Positions 36,450 to 49,152 of a DNA stretch of 64,000 nucleotides are shown here, piece after piece. The DNA is taken from the NCBI GenBank assembly GCA_025330725.1, contig JAIWND010000023.1, positions 186,001 through 250,000 of the forward strand, written 5' to 3'. The notes beneath the pieces were generated by a model. The model saw only the letters and a list, made by a program, of their open reading frames with translations. It had not been told where the DNA came from and ran no database searches. Numbering within the stretch: position 1 is the stretch's first letter; each line of letters begins with the position of its first letter. A program made the position numbers and the translations under genes. This DNA comes from Chlamydoabsidia padenii. Its lineage: Eukaryota; Mucoromycota; Mucoromycetes; Mucorales; Cunninghamellaceae.

Positions 36450-37692
36450 TCAAGCGTTCTTTGGAAGATATAGACCATGTTGATGGATGTAGTCGATAAC
36501 GGGATCGGGTAATAAGTACTTTATAGACATGCCACGTTTTACAAATAACCTGCAAGATTTAAAGGAATCAGTATGCGCATTAATTATTTCCATGTCCTAA
36601 TTACCTTATTTTTGTCGAGCTAATATCATTATGTATCAGTTGCTTGATGACAATAACATTCATCTATAGAAGAATGCACACCATATTAGTTATCCATGAT
36701 AATTGATCCCCCCCCCCATACTTGCTTACCCTATGTTGATAAAGGATGTCGTGTGAGAGTAAGAAGCCATACACATCAGTGCCAGTACGTTCAATAATGA
36801 CACAACCATAAAGACCGACAATGTGATGAAGCTAAAGAGAGAGAGAGCATAAGTTGGTAAGAGGTTACATATACATATATATATATATATATTCACTTAC
36901 ATCATTGGATGACCATACACCAGGATGACCAAAAGAGGAGATCAGATCACCACCAGCCAATAGCATGATACGGATCTTCTTGTATTCACCTAAAATTAAA
37001 AGAAAGAAAGAGTTAGTGGAGGATCCAAGATCATTATTATTATTATTATTATTACCTGTTTTAGTTTTGATACCACGACGGATTTGATTCAGTTGGTAAT
37101 CAAAGTGATCTAAAACAATAGCAGTACGTTGATAAGCTTGTTGTCTTGATTCCCAAGAATCGACCATTAACCAATCCGAGGTACTGTCTACAGCCAATTG
37201 ACACATCTTGACCCGATGTTTTCCTGATGCCAGTCCTTCCTTCATATATGCATCGGATACTGGAGAGTAATAGCCCGTCAAGAGTTCGTATTCATCCCGT
37301 TCCTTAAAGTGATCCCTTGCCATATCTATACAATATGTCCCCAACCAAAAAAAATAAAATAAAATAAAATAAAATAAAAAAAAGTATAGTCTGAGTATAA
37401 CATCCGACACCTGTTACCACTTTTGACTACTTACCAAACATGCGAAGATGTAAATAAGTGATAGGAGAGTAAGATCCACAAGCCACGACCACCAAAGGTA
37501 TTTTCGAGTCATCTACAAATACAAAGGTTGTTTTTTTTTAGAAGAGAGAGCAAGGTTTCCATTTTCAGTATTACCAATCATTGTTTCCGGTAGTAGGTGA
37601 GTTGGGAATTCATAAGCATCGTCAAATAGAGGTTTCCGAGTTTTCACTACCTTGGCATTTAGCGTAGAAGCCATAAAAAGAGGACTTGACAT
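36450..37692 (-). CDS. Nicotinamide mononucleotide adenylyltransferase
   Basis: Starts MSSPLFMASTLNAKVVKTR and is spliced from about seven exons. The nucleotidyl-transferase start motif is ACGSYSPITYLHLRMF (the GxxxPxTxxHLR pattern of NMNAT). Further marks are YYSPVSDAYMKEGLASGKHR, DSWESRQQAYQRTAIVLDHF, LLAGGDLISSFGHPGVW, and the ISSTxxR-type motif NDISSTKIRLFVKRGMSIKY with LLPDPVIDYIHQHGLY. This enzyme joins NMN (or nicotinate mononucleotide) with ATP to form NAD, in the nucleus and cytosol; yeast homologues are NMA1/NMA2. A 9-unit ATT repeat lies in one intron (near 37034). Confidence 0.93.
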
Positions 37693-38341
37693 GGTGATAT
37701 GTATAAAAGTGCCGCCGAAAAAAGAGAAAGAAAGAATAAACTGAAATCAGACTTTTGAAACTTGAGATACAGAAGCGGCGTTTCAAGTATTTCATTTTTC
37801 TAATCCCGATATCTCTGGCATGGACCCCACTACTGGACCAATACCAATCCTTATTCAGTTTCTAAAGTGTAATGAGATGCATTGTTCACACTTCTTTATG
37901 TGATCTGAAACATGATAAACCCTTTTTTTTTTTTTTCAGTGTATCAATCAACAAAAGGGGCTGAATTGTTTTGGCCATGATGACCTGATTTTTCTTTTTT
38001 GACAGGTTTATCGGAGTTCAAGGGAACAAAGAATCCCCTTTTGTGTTATATAATATACGCCCTCTTTCGCCAAGAAGTAATCTATTAATATACTTTATAG
38101 ATCATACCAAGACTTTTTCATTCATTAAGAACAGTTTGATTGTGGGGACTGGTACTTGATAAGGTCAACTCGAGAATGGGAGTTGGTCAGTTTTGACTTT
38201 TTTTTTCGGGATTTGTAATTCCGATAAGGGCGACCATGAATTTTTTTTTTTTTTTTTTTTTTTTTTATAAGAATTGCCCTTTTTTTTTTCCCTTTTCTTC
38301 TCTTCTTTTTAATCTTATTGCCACTCATCTAGTGTTTTGCC
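37693..38341. promoter_or_regulatory. Divergent promoter between NMNAT and LCB2
   Basis: Recurrent-element copies occur near each gene (reverse form ATCGGGATTA at 37802-37810; 38206-38220). The spacer also has poly-T tracts, including one of about 26 at 38239-38265, and a C/T-rich leader. Confidence 0.55.
38206..38220 (+). promoter_or_regulatory. Recurrent element TCGGGATTTGTAATT upstream of LCB2
   Basis: About 122-136 bp upstream of the LCB2 start; one mismatch. The following CCGA makes a near-palindrome, TCGG...CCGA. Confidence 0.6.
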
Positions 38342-40354
38342 ATGGGAAAAGGAAAACGTGCACATACCATTAGTATCCCAAGCATCAACTTGACTACACC
38401 CAAATCGTCAAGTGATCATTCATTCAGTGTATCACCTCCTACCTTCCTTCAGAAACATTCCTCTACGACCACCACCACTACAGTAAACACAGGTACGACA
38501 GAAACAACGACATCCGACACTTGGCAACAACAAACAACTAGTCATTGGTCACCTCCACGCAAAACTAGACGATATGATGATTTGGAACACAAACTGGAAG
38601 TGGCTCCTCTTTATGTCTTGGTCTCAACTTATTTGAACTACTTTGTCCTCATTCTCTTTGGCCATCTACGTGATATCATGGGCAAATTCTTTAAACCTCA
38701 TGCTTATACCCACTTGAAGATGAACCAGGTAAATTGTGATAACAAAAGGGGAGGGTATGACTGACTAACTTTGAATTATTATTATTATTATTATTATTAT
38801 AACAAAAAAGGGATATGCACCTCTTGTCTCTGACTTTGACTCATTCTATACTCGACGACTGTATATTCGAATCCGGTAAGAGGGGAACATCAATGATATA
38901 ATATATATGCTTGTACTAAACAATAACAAACATTACCTTGTTTTATATATAATATATAGTGATTGTTGGAATCGTCCGATTACAGGTGTTGCCTCTCGTA
39001 CAGTCAAGTTACTGGAACGTGTCAGTTATGATTTCAACCGCACGTTTAGACTGACAGGTAAAGTGACTGAAAACTTGAACTTTGCCTCCTACAACTATCT
39101 TGGATTTGCGCAAAAGTCTGGTCCCTGTGCGGATGCGGTGGAACAAACGACTCTGACCAACGGTATTTCTTCTCCTAGCCCACGAGCGGAAGCTGGCTCT
39201 ACACAACTACATACTGATCTGGAACGCTTGGTGGCACGATTCGTCGGCAAAGAAGATGCCATGGTGGTCAGCATGGGCTTTGCTACCAACTCGACAACAA
39301 TTCCTGCTCTGGTGGGTAAAGGCTGTTTGATTATTTCCGATGAAATGAATCATTCCTCCATTGTCTTTGGTGCGCGTTTATCTGGTGCTTCCGTTCGGGT
39401 ATTTAAACACAACAATATGGATGATCTCAAAGAATTGTTACGTGAAGTAATCTCTCAAGGTCAACCACGAACTCATCGCCCTTGGAAAAAGATCTTGGTA
39501 ATCGTGGAAGGTCTTTACTCTATGGAAGGTACGGTGGTGAATCTTCCTGAAATTGTCAAACTCAAAAAGGAATTCAAGGTAAAACAAGATGCAAACACAC
39601 AAACAAACAAACAAACAAACAAACAATGATAAAACAAACAAACAATTATAACATTCATCGCTTGTATAGTTTTATCTCTACGTAGACGAAGCTCATTCCA
39701 TTGGTGCCCTTGGTGAAAACGGCGGAGGTGTATGTGACTTTTTTGGAATAGATACTCACCAAGTGGATATTTTAATGGGCACTTTTACAAAATCATTTGG
39801 TGCTGCTGGTGGTTATATTGCTGCTGACAAGGCGGTCATTGATCATTTACGTATTCACAACCACGGTTACATCTATGCAGAACCCATGTCCATCCCTGTA
39901 GCTCAACAAGTCATGACCAGCATGAAGATTATCTGGTAAGTTTATAGAAAGCGTGTATATATTCAACTCACATGGCTTTTTTTTTTTTTTTTTTGATAGT
40001 GGGGAAGATGGTACTGATGATGGTCGACTTCGAATCAAACGATTGGCTGAAAACTCCCTACACTTTGCGGCCAGGTTACGTGCACTTGGCTTCATTGTTT
40101 ATGGCGATCATGGAAGTCCAGTGGTCCCCTTGTTGCTATTCAACCCTGCCAAGATTCCTGCATTTTCTCGTGAACTATTGAAACGTGGGATTGCCGTCTG
40201 TGTGGTGGGATATCCAGCTACTCCCATCATTACTTCGCGCGCTCGATTCTGTTTGTCGGCATCACACACTAAAGAAGACATTGACCGTGCGGTGGAAACT
40301 ATAAGCGAAGTAGGGGATCTCTTATTACTCAAGGTTAGCCAAGGACAGAAATAA
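38342..40354 (+). CDS. LCB2: Serine palmitoyltransferase catalytic subunit LCB2
   Basis: Starts [19 protein letters not shown]. The N-terminal 80 residues are Ser/Thr-rich; a membrane helix follows ([18 protein letters not shown]), then the aminotransferase-fold body: [96 protein letters not shown], and the PLP-lysine segment [17 protein letters not shown]. This is the catalytic subunit of serine palmitoyltransferase, which condenses serine with palmitoyl-CoA in the ER as the first step of sphingolipid synthesis. Six exons. An intron after KEFK carries ACAA repeats near 39600. Ends KVSQGQK. Confidence 0.95.
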
Positions 40355-40922
40355 GGATCCACTAGTTTAGTTTATTATCTCTTTGATCACCTATTTATTT
40401 ATTTATTATTATTAGTCACCATACTCAATATATATCATTTTTACCTTATTATAATCCCCTCCCCTAAGTACACACATATACTACTTATTAACATCATTTA
40501 GTTTTAATTTGCTGTTGACAAAAGTAATAAAACATTCCTTTTTGTGTTTGAAATATGGTATCTCTTTGTTGACAATCTTGATGACAGGACTTGGAAGGAT
40601 GGAACATTCTACGCACAGACTTGTTTGGCTCAAGCGGGATTTAAAATGTATGGTTTTTATGCGGCGGGTTTTAAATGGTTTGTCAAAATCCCATCCAAGA
40701 TATGTATGTTAAAAGTCCATCATCATCACCCTCCTCTCTCTCTCTCTCCTTTTTTTCCCCTTTGGTATGTATGTATATAGATTTTTTATTCAATTTATTC
40801 GGAATAAACATATGCAAGGTAAATTGGATTACAACAATGATAAACTTTATTAAAGACAAGGATATGGCTAAAAAAAGGAATAGTAACTATAACTAGGGGG
40901 TAAAAAAATAAATGTAGTAAGA
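40355..40922. other. Tail-to-tail spacer, LCB2 and RhoGEF
   Basis: Two relaxed copies of the recurrent element (GCGGGATTTAAAAT at 40634-40647; GCGGGTTTTAAAT from 40663). An open frame around them (MFEIWYLFVDNLDDR...) has no family resemblance and sits in AT-rich 3' sequence; not called as a gene. Confidence 0.45.
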
Positions 40923-42349
40923 CTATTGTTGACAATCGTTCATTGTCACCGCCAAAGCAGTAAGATATTTCAAAGCCCTTTCCAGTGCTGCATGGTGACC
41001 ACTACTATGCTTGATCAGATCTATACAAAGGATTAGTATTATAAAAATGATTTCATGATTTCCCTTACTTTTCACCAATAGACAATACCGAGTGATTCGT
41101 TGAATAGGTGATATCAAGTAATCCTTCAGTCCCATTCGTTTAACTTCCTTCTTCTGTAACACCGCCTAATAAGTAAGAGAGTGAGTTAATCAGTACAAAG
41201 AAGGCAATAAGTTGACCACCCCTTACATGCATCCATTGTCGATATATTGGTTTTTGCTCCATCCTAGTGACGCATTTTTGTGCTTTGGCATAATGGACAG
41301 CATAATAAGTATATACCTTGAATTCGTCTTCGAGATCACAAAATGTTTTGCCAATACCTTCCACTGTTGTCCGGTCATCCATATAATAATTTTGTTGTTC
41401 AATCGATTGGCACCACCGTCGAGTCAATGTGGTGGATAAGGTGATCAATTGAGGTATATGGGTGAAGATGGTGTGTATATCCCGAATCATATATCGATGT
41501 TGGAAGGTTTTCAAAAATGGATCAATAAACAACTATGCAAAAATTATAGTGTGTGAATTATGTTTGTTCCCCCACCCCACCCCCCGAAATACACATCTTC
41601 TAGATTACCTGTTTAAACGCCGTCAAGTGACCAAGATAGGTTTCTTCTGTAGCCAACATTTCAGAGACTATACAATAAGCCAATCTTGGAGACACCATGC
41701 CTTGTCGAGGAGCTGGAAGTTGGAAAGCAGCGTCAATCAGGTATTCATGCAGCTTTTCTCGCCACATCGTATGAGCCTTGCGTTCCTTTTGTTGTTGTTG
41801 TGAGGTGAATAGTCGTCGTACACCCGATGTTGTCGAATCGTCTATTGTCCAATGTCGTTTCAAATGTCGTGTTAGTGTTGATCGTCGTGATATCATTTTA
41901 GTTGTATCCGTTACTGATGATTGAGGTCGTTGATGATCATTTGTCGTCGTTACAGGATCAGAGTGTTTTGATAAAAGAGAGGATATAAAAGAAGAGTGTC
42001 GATTGTTGATCGGTGTATGTTGGTGTTCGTTAAAAGAAGAGATAGATGATGATGATAGTGAAGATGATAATGACAATATGGTGTTTCTTCTTGATTCCCG
42101 TTGTGATTTGTATGGTATCAGTGTTGTGTTGGTATAAACGGCTTCCATATCCATCAATGTGCCTGACCTGGTGAGGAAGTACTTGTTCGTATCAAAGAGA
42201 TACCCTTCATGTACTTCTGGAGTTGGTGGTGATAGTTCAAAGTCTGTTGGTTTACTGAATACATTGTTGATTGTATCTGTTGCCCAAAGACGTGCCTCGA
42301 TTGTTTCAAAGGAGGGTGACAAATAGGGAGGTGAATGTGGTAGTGCCAT
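40923..42349 (-). CDS. DH-domain Rho guanine-nucleotide exchange factor
   Basis: Start taken at the first in-frame ATG, 42349 (MALPHSPPYLSPSFETIEAR). About 190 residues of low complexity (Ser-, Thr-, His-rich) lead into a DH domain: RLAYCIVSEMLATEETYLGH (helix CR1), LFIDPFLKTFQHRYMIRDI, LEDEFKVYTYYAVHYAKAQK, and the signature GLKDYLISPIQRITRYCLLV (CR3). The protein ends soon after, LTALAVTMNDCQQ, with no visible PH domain. DH domains exchange GDP for GTP on Rho/Cdc42 GTPases, here perhaps for polarity or wall growth. Tail-to-tail with LCB2. Confidence 0.85.
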
Positions 42350-42603
42350 TGTAGAGCAAGGTGGAGGGTGCAAGGATACAAGTATAAAAGTGATATCAAA
42401 CTACTGTAATTGTTATAAGGGGTTTTAATTGTATGTGGTTATAATTATAATAATGAATGAATGATGAATGTTAAAAAGGGAAGAGAAAGAGAAAGAAAAT
42501 TAAAAAAAAAAAAAAAAAAAAAGTTGGGTTTAAATAAGGTACGGGATTTAAAATATCGGAAGTGTGATCCCGGTGATGTTTTATTTAACAAGTTGAGTTT
42601 ATA

Positions 42604-42888
42604 CTATTTTAACTGTAATCTATCAGCATCAGTAGGACAATAAATTGGGGCGTTTGTATCAAAGTTTAATATTTGAGGTGATTGGTTAGAAGGTGTATGC
42701 ATCAGTTTCCTAATGATCAGATATACCAAAAGAGAGATTGGGGTTAATCAACTAGTCTCAATGAATTCATGCATTATGCGCATCACTTACCATAACTCCT
42801 TTGCAAACCATTCGTGGGCCAATGCACTTGGATGGAAGCAATCGACATCACTAGAAGATAAGGATTATTAATTTGCTTTTGTGATTCG

Positions 42889-42920
<32 letters not shown>

Positions 42921-44289
42921 TGATAGCATATATAGGGAATGTGTTTATATTTACAGGTAAAGGACGATACACCACGCCAAAAGTATCATTGGCATACATA
43001 GGACCTTGATAAATGGATGCAATTTTTGAGAGTTCCAAATTATATTGAGGCATTAATTGGGCCATGATGGTTCGATTAAAAGCTGAGTGAGCACACATAC
43101 ATTCATGATCATTCAGGACAAAGTCACTACGTGCAAAAGGACGACAGTATTCTGGATAGGCTTGAGTTGCTGTAAAGATTTCATCCACCCGAATCATACC
43201 AATGATTTGAATGAGTACCTTTGGAATGTTGAGTCGAATACGTTCCAGAGCCGATTGGACATTGATAGCATAAGGTGCAGGCAAAGAAGAGTTCACCACA
43301 CAAGCATGACATATATCATTGGATCCAATAAAAAAGGTCAACAATTTCCAATCAGTCCTTTTTATCTTGTTATTGTTGTAAGCATCGTTTAATTCCTTGA
43401 GTAGATAATCTAATTCGTGGTTCAAATTAACACTCCTTGCCCCCGATTGTGCCCCGTTAAGACCATCAATTTGCGGTTTATATTGGCCAGAAGGACAAAA
43501 CTGATCCCCTTTGTTGATAAAAAGTGTGATTTAGTAAATAATTTTGAATAGATGATGTTTTTTCTTTTCTTACCGAAGCATATTGTAAATACTTGATCAC
43601 CAACAGAGGAGCCATAGAGATTACGAGAGTAGTAATGAATCAAATTAGGGACGGTCACCCTGTCCTGATCCCCACCAAGTGCAAAAGATACACCTCTTGC
43701 TTCTTTCAGAGTATTCACACTGACAAATCGATCATTTTGTACACCTTTAGCACCAAATCCAGCCATGACACTAAAGGAAAATCATACACAATTTAGTTAC
43801 ATGATAGTATTACATATGGTAGTTATCAATTTACCTGTCACCAACACCAATAACGACCTTGATATCATCAGCCCTTAAATCTAGTATTGTCCGAGGAGGC
43901 TGTCTTGGAGTCAAAGTAGGACAAGGAATTACCAATGGAATGGTAGGTCTTGTAGTATTAGTTGGATTAGTGATATTGCCATAGGTACCATTAGCCAACG
44001 CATCAGTAGTAGATTTCAGAGCCCCGGGTGCAAGTAAGAGAGTATAAAGATAGGACAACGAAGTGAGTAAAGCCGCCACCATGAGGACAAAAGGATAACG
44101 AGATAAAGATTGTTCAGTCTTGTATTGTTCCTCGAGGAGAACTTCTTGATGAGTCTTTTCATGTTGTTGTGTAGAATTTGGTGATGTTAATATTGCCAGT
44201 GACGATGTTGATCCAATAGTTGTTTTTTCCGGGTATGCATTATAATTAGAGAATGTGGATAAAAAAGCTTGTCCTGTAACATAAAACAT
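42604..44289 (-). CDS. Membrane-anchored GDSL phospholipase (PLB1-like)
   Basis: Spliced exons give about 450 residues. The N-terminus has a cytosolic segment and one membrane helix (FVLMVAALLTSLSYLYTLLL), consistent with a type II anchor. A Thr/Asn-rich linker has N-glycosylation sites (NGT, NTT). The lipase domain follows, with block I GDSVMAGFGAKG (catalytic Ser), block III FFIGSNDICHAC, and block V DVDCFHPSALAHEWFAKEL (Asp and His). The last exon ends ADRLQLK after PIYCPTD. These are phospholipase B/PLB1-type GDSL hydrolase marks. It likely hydrolyses phospholipid acyl chains on the secretory-path or outer-membrane side; substrate is not provable here. Confidence 0.87.
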
Positions 44290-44648
44290 GACAAGATATG
44301 AAATGGGTTTAAAAGAAGGAATTGAGGAGGGCGATAATAATAAAAAGAGTGGGATAATAAATAGATTACATAGGAAGAAGTATAAAAAGGAGGATGGTGA
44401 AAAGAATCAACGTATAAAAAGGGGAATCCATTAGATCAGATGTTGTTTGATTCCATCAGTGTTGATCCCAGCAGTATATGATGATAAAGTTGCAAGATAA
44501 TATGTCCATTGAGACAAATTGTAAATGATAAAGTTGATCAAATGGGCGATAACAAGAAGTTGTGTGTCATTGCATACCCACCAAGTCGAATTGCATTAAA
44601 AGTACAAATACAATGTAAAAGTAGAGTTTTTTTTATTGAGATCCCAGT
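44290..44648. other. Spacer upstream of phospholipase
   Basis: AT-rich; promoter of the phospholipase gene and 3' region of the TMEM234 homologue. No recurrent element in good form and no gene seen. Confidence 0.4.
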
Positions 44649-45348
44649 CTATTTGCTGATACATATCATCACACCAATTAGAATTAAGCCCATTCCAATC
44701 CAAGTATCTAAAAAGCATATTATGAGTATCCCTTTATCAAGTTAATCGACATACCTTTTCCACCTAGTTCTTCCCCAAGACAAAGACCAGTAAGTAATGA
44801 GAAGACAAATGTGAGAGAGTTCGTGATGGGAACCGCCAAGGACATATCTACAGGTACATAGAAAGAGTGTGAGTTATCAGTTGTAACATTCTTGTATTGC
44901 TTCATTCTTACCACTTTTTCCAAGGGTATAATAATACACAACTGACCCACTAAGGTTAAGTGCCAATGGTAAAACATACTATGTGGGTGAAAGAGTGAGT
45001 GAGATTCAAAACAATTTTATGTTTATTACTTACTTACCTGCCACCGAGTCAGCAAATACTTTAGTTCAGCCAACCATTTCTTGAATCCACCATCTGGGTA
45101 TTGTCTTGACACTGTTTCTAGTCCTGCACTTCCAGCTTTAATCAATGGGTTGGTAGAGCCCCAACAAATAGCCACTAGAACACAAAACGTTAAAAAGATA
45201 AAACGTCACCTTCCAGCATAACATTTGTTGAGATTTACCCAAGATGAATCCAGTAAGCTGTTCTAAGTCAGGTTAAAAGAATAAGAAGGTTGGTACAATG
45301 ATTTATATAACGGTATTATCACTTACGCAACACTTGTGTCGAAAACAT
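44649..45348 (-). CDS. TMEM234 family small membrane protein
   Basis: Five or more short exons join: MFSTQVLQQLTGFILG, then VAICWGSTNPLIKAGSAG, LKYLLTRWQYVLPLALNLSG, DMSLAVPITNSLTFVFSLLT, GLCLGEELGGKDTWIG, and the last helix MGLILIGVMICISK before the stop. About 140 residues, four membrane spans. The strings CWGSTNPL, VPITNSLTFVFS and GEELGG are TMEM234-family marks, in which transport activity is unproven. It resembles half of a DMT-family transporter. Function in fungi unknown. Confidence 0.83.
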
Positions 45349-45915
45349 TAAAAGTGGGAAGAAGAGAAAAAAGAATCAATCATTATTCCGCCATATTCCA
45401 ATTTGGGTAGCGGGAGTTCAAAAATTATACATAAAGTACTTTTAGCTGATGAAATAATAAAAGAGCAAGAAAAAAGTGGAATCAAAAAATACGAGTAAGG
45501 TTAGGAAGTGGTGTGGAGTACTAGATAAATATGCCAATAACAGACGTTTATCAATTTAGGCCAAGTGTCAGCCAATCGAAAGAGACATGAGTAAAAAAGT
45601 CGTATATGCTACGAGTTTACTTTTAAACTTGAGGATGGTGTCAATCCACGTATGATAGTATCTTTCCGTTTAGAAGAAAAAGATCGATCTGGGTTTATAA
45701 ATGGTGAGTCAATACACATCCCCCTACTCGATATGGGTAGAAAGAAGATTAAATTTTTTTGTTTTGATGGCGGCCTTTGAATTTCATCATATCCCCCTAT
45801 TTAGTTTGTTCTTTTTTCGCTTTTTTTCTCTCTTTCTTTTCCCTTTCACTTTTTTTTAATTCATTCAACTCGTTTGTGTATTTAACCAACTTGCATATAT
45901 AAACTCATAACAATC
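45349..45915. promoter_or_regulatory. Divergent promoter between TMEM234 homologue and SER33
   Basis: Promoter region with a C/T-rich leader before the plus-strand ATG. A weak form of the recurrent element (GCGGCCTTTGAATTTC) starts near 45770. Confidence 0.45.
45410..45426 (+). promoter_or_regulatory. Recurrent element (variant) upstream of TMEM234 homologue
   Basis: GCGGGAGTTCAAAAATT, about 62-78 bp upstream of the ATG; two mismatches to consensus. Confidence 0.4.
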
Positions 45916-46067
45916 ATGGTCAATACTGAACAACGTACTCGCAGTTCCTCGGTGACTCAAACTAAACCCAAGGTCCTTCGTCCTTTTAACACCGCTGAAG
46001 TGAAAATCCTGTTATTGGAAAACGTCAATGAAACAGCTGTCAAGTCCTTCCAAAAGCAAGGTTATCA

Positions 46068-46106
<39 letters not shown>

Positions 46107-47333
46107 AATCGACTCACTTTTGTTTTTTATTGTACAATCATTACTAACTCTTTTTTTTTTTTTTTTCCCTCTTTTTTATAGGTGGAAACATATACCAAGG
46201 CTCTTGTTGGTGACGAACTCCTAGAAAAGATCCGCGATGTCCATGTTATTGGGATTCGGTCGAAAACCAAGCTAACAAAACAAGTCCTAGATGAAGCAAA
46301 GAATCTGTTGGCCATTGGATGCTTCTGTATTGGTACGAATCAAGTGGATCTTCATCATGCTGCCTCTAAAGGTATCGCGGTCTTCAACTCACCTTTCAGT
46401 AACTCAAGATCGGTAGCTGAATTAGTCATTGGGGAAATCATCACTCTGGCTAGACAATTAGGGGATCGTAATACTGAAATGCATCAAGGTATATGGAACA
46501 AGGTATCAAAGAACTGTCTGGAAATCCGTGGCAAGGTATTGGGTATTGTTGGTTATGGTCATATTGGTGCTCAACTCTCTGTATTGGCCGAAGCCATGGG
46601 TCTCTCTGTCTACTTTTACGATGTCCTTCAAATCATGCCTTTGGGTCAAGCTAAACAAACCGATACATTGGAAGAACTCTTGGCGATGGCTGACTTTGTG
46701 TCTCTGCATGTCCCTGAATTGGAAGAAACCAAGAACATGATTGGGGAACGGGAAATCATGGGCTATATGAAGAAGGGATCTTATCTGTTAAACAATGCTC
46801 GTGGTACCGTGGTACAAATTTCTGCTTTGGTCAATGGTCTCAAATCGGGTCATCTGGCTGGTGCCGCGGTGGATGTCTACCCCAAGGAACCTGCTTCTAA
46901 TGGTCCTCATTTTACCGACTATCCTGATTTACTGACCTGTCCCAACTTGATCATGACTCCTCACATTGGTGGCTCAACTGAAGAAGCTCAACGCATGATT
47001 GGTATTGAAGTGTCGTCTGCTCTTATCAAATACATCAACGAGGGTGCTTCTCTTGGTGCCGTCAACTTGCCAGAAATCGATCTCCGGGCTATTCGCGAAG
47101 AAGACAGCCATACCGTTCGGGTGCTTTATATTCATCAAAACATTCCTGGTGTGCTCAAGGAAATCAACGAAATCTTCGCCGACCATAATGTTGAAAAGCA
47201 ATACTCTGACTCTAAAGGTGACATTGCTTATGTTATGGCTGATATCGCTAATGTTACAGATGAACATATCTTGAAGCTCTACAATGCCATCACTGCCACT
47301 CGCGCCAATGTCCAAACTCGACTCTTGTATTAG
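45916..47333 (+). CDS. SER33: D-3-phosphoglycerate dehydrogenase
   Basis: Exon 1 (45916 to about 46069, MVNTEQRTRSSSVTQTKPK) is followed by a 113-bp intron made largely of A and T runs and one long exon to 47333. About 435 residues. The NAD-binding fold has GKVLGIVGYGHIGAQ (GxGxxG). The catalytic Arg is in NNARGTVVQI, and the His pair partner in MTPHIGGSTEEAQRM. A C-terminal ACT domain (HTVRVLYIHQNIPGVLKEIN) is expected for feedback by serine. It oxidises 3-phosphoglycerate, the first step of serine synthesis. Tail-to-tail with the DNA polymerase alpha gene. Confidence 0.96.
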
Positions 47334-47813
47334 TTTGTAATCACCCACCCTTCCCCCTTTTTTTTATTTATCTACTTGGTTATAGAATGGTAATACTAGG
47401 GGAGAGGGGCTAGCCTTCTTCCTTCCATACTTTTTTATATATTTCATGCATTACTCTTATAATATCATTGTTTACTCTTCATTTTAACATACAACACCTT
47501 CGGGTCTCATCTTTTGTCTATTTGTTTTTTATTGCCTAATTATTGGTGTGAATCTTAATAAAGCTATTAACCTGAATCCATATTACACTCATACTGTACA
47601 AAACTGACTATGTATGATCAATCATTCCAGTATATGGGTCAAATTCACCACTCATGCAAAAACACAATCGGGGTTTCCAGTTAAAATCCCGACTTTTGCC
47701 CCTGGAACCTAAAAATGGCCTTCTTTAAAGTCCAAAAAAAACATTGTCACTACAATTATAATGCCAATATGTAAATGTAAATATGTATCAAAACAATTTT
47801 TATTGTTATAAAA
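47334..47813. other. Tail-to-tail spacer, SER33 and POL1
   Basis: C/T-rich and AT-rich 3' sequence (AATAAAGC near 47557). A pair, ATCGGGGTTTCC...AAAATCCCGAC, at about 47668-47693 contains a reverse copy of the recurrent element. No gene. Confidence 0.45.
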
Positions 47814-49106
47814 CTAAATAGTAATAAAAGACAATAGCTTGGGTAAATCTACATGACGATACGCCGACTTGTCCAAGTAACTATCTACAACAGATTTGAG
47901 ACCAGCAAGAGTAGAATGATGTCTATTAATAAAGGAAGACACTTGTACTAATAAGAGCAAAAAGAAAAATAGTTTACACAAGTTGGTTAGTATAACGATG
48001 TATTTTGTCCTACTGGTCTTTTTTTACAATACTTACTGCTGTGGGGAGTCCCTGTATAATGCTTTCTAGTCAAGTCATGGTCCAACAGGTGAGAGAAGTA
48101 TAAGAGTTGTGTATAAAGTTGCTTGTCCGTATACTAATCATATTAAAGCAAGAATGAGATCATGGGCATTACATTTTATACCTTCTTCCAGTCGCCCCCT
48201 TCCTTACCTCTCTTGCCATTGCACCAAGACAACCATTTGCCAAACAGCGCCGCCCAAACACAGACATCATTCTTGTACGATTGAAGCAAGTGGGTTCATC
48301 ACATATCAGCCAGCCTTCGTAGTATAGTCGAATAAAGGATCGAATCGCCAGAGTCAGTTGAATGTGAATGAATGAGGGTGATAATTCTTGACGACACTCC
48401 GCACATGATAATCCATATTCCATTGTTTCGTCATTTACCAATCTACCAATACCTTCAAATCTTGATTTTGCTTGACAATGTTGACATTGTAGTTCCAATC
48501 GTTCGCAGTTTCGGAATCGTTCTTCATCGCTGATTTGGGCGTCGAGGGTCACATAGGCATCACCATCATTCGATGAAGATATATGGGTAAATTTGCTTCC
48601 ATCTAAACCTGTTTCCAATAAAAATTATACCAATACAAATGTTAGCAAGTGATCAAGGCAAAATATTTCATTGTATATTCTTACCTAGGCATTCAGCTAG
48701 ATGGGCGGCATCCGTACCATCAATAGGAGAGCACAAACGAGCAATGGGAGGATGAACTTGTTGATTAAGATACCATTCAATATCTATAAGAGTCCAAACA
48801 TCAAAGTGGCGGTTAATATAGAGGACGACCCCATTATAGATGGATTGACTTGATTTCCCCCATCTCTTTTTTTTTTTTTTTCTGTATTACCTAGTTGCAT
48901 ATCTCCATTTCTGACATCGTTGGGATGGTATGCACGTTCCGCAAAACCTTTTGATCCAGTGGGCATGTTCTCCATTAGACATATCACATACGGTACAGTA
49001 TCACCAGAATTGACAGATAAACCAGCTTGGCGCATTCGTAAAGCAACTTGTACATGAGGTTGACTCTTGGCATCAGCATATTCCTCGGGACTTTTGGTCA
49101 GTTGCT

Positions 49107-49152
<46 letters not shown>

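Noticed and set aside
40544..40780. Open frame MFEIWYLFVDNLDD... between LCB2 and RhoGEF
   Set aside because: Ends in low-complexity His/Pro and CT repeats; lies in convergent 3' sequence, with no homologue recognised.
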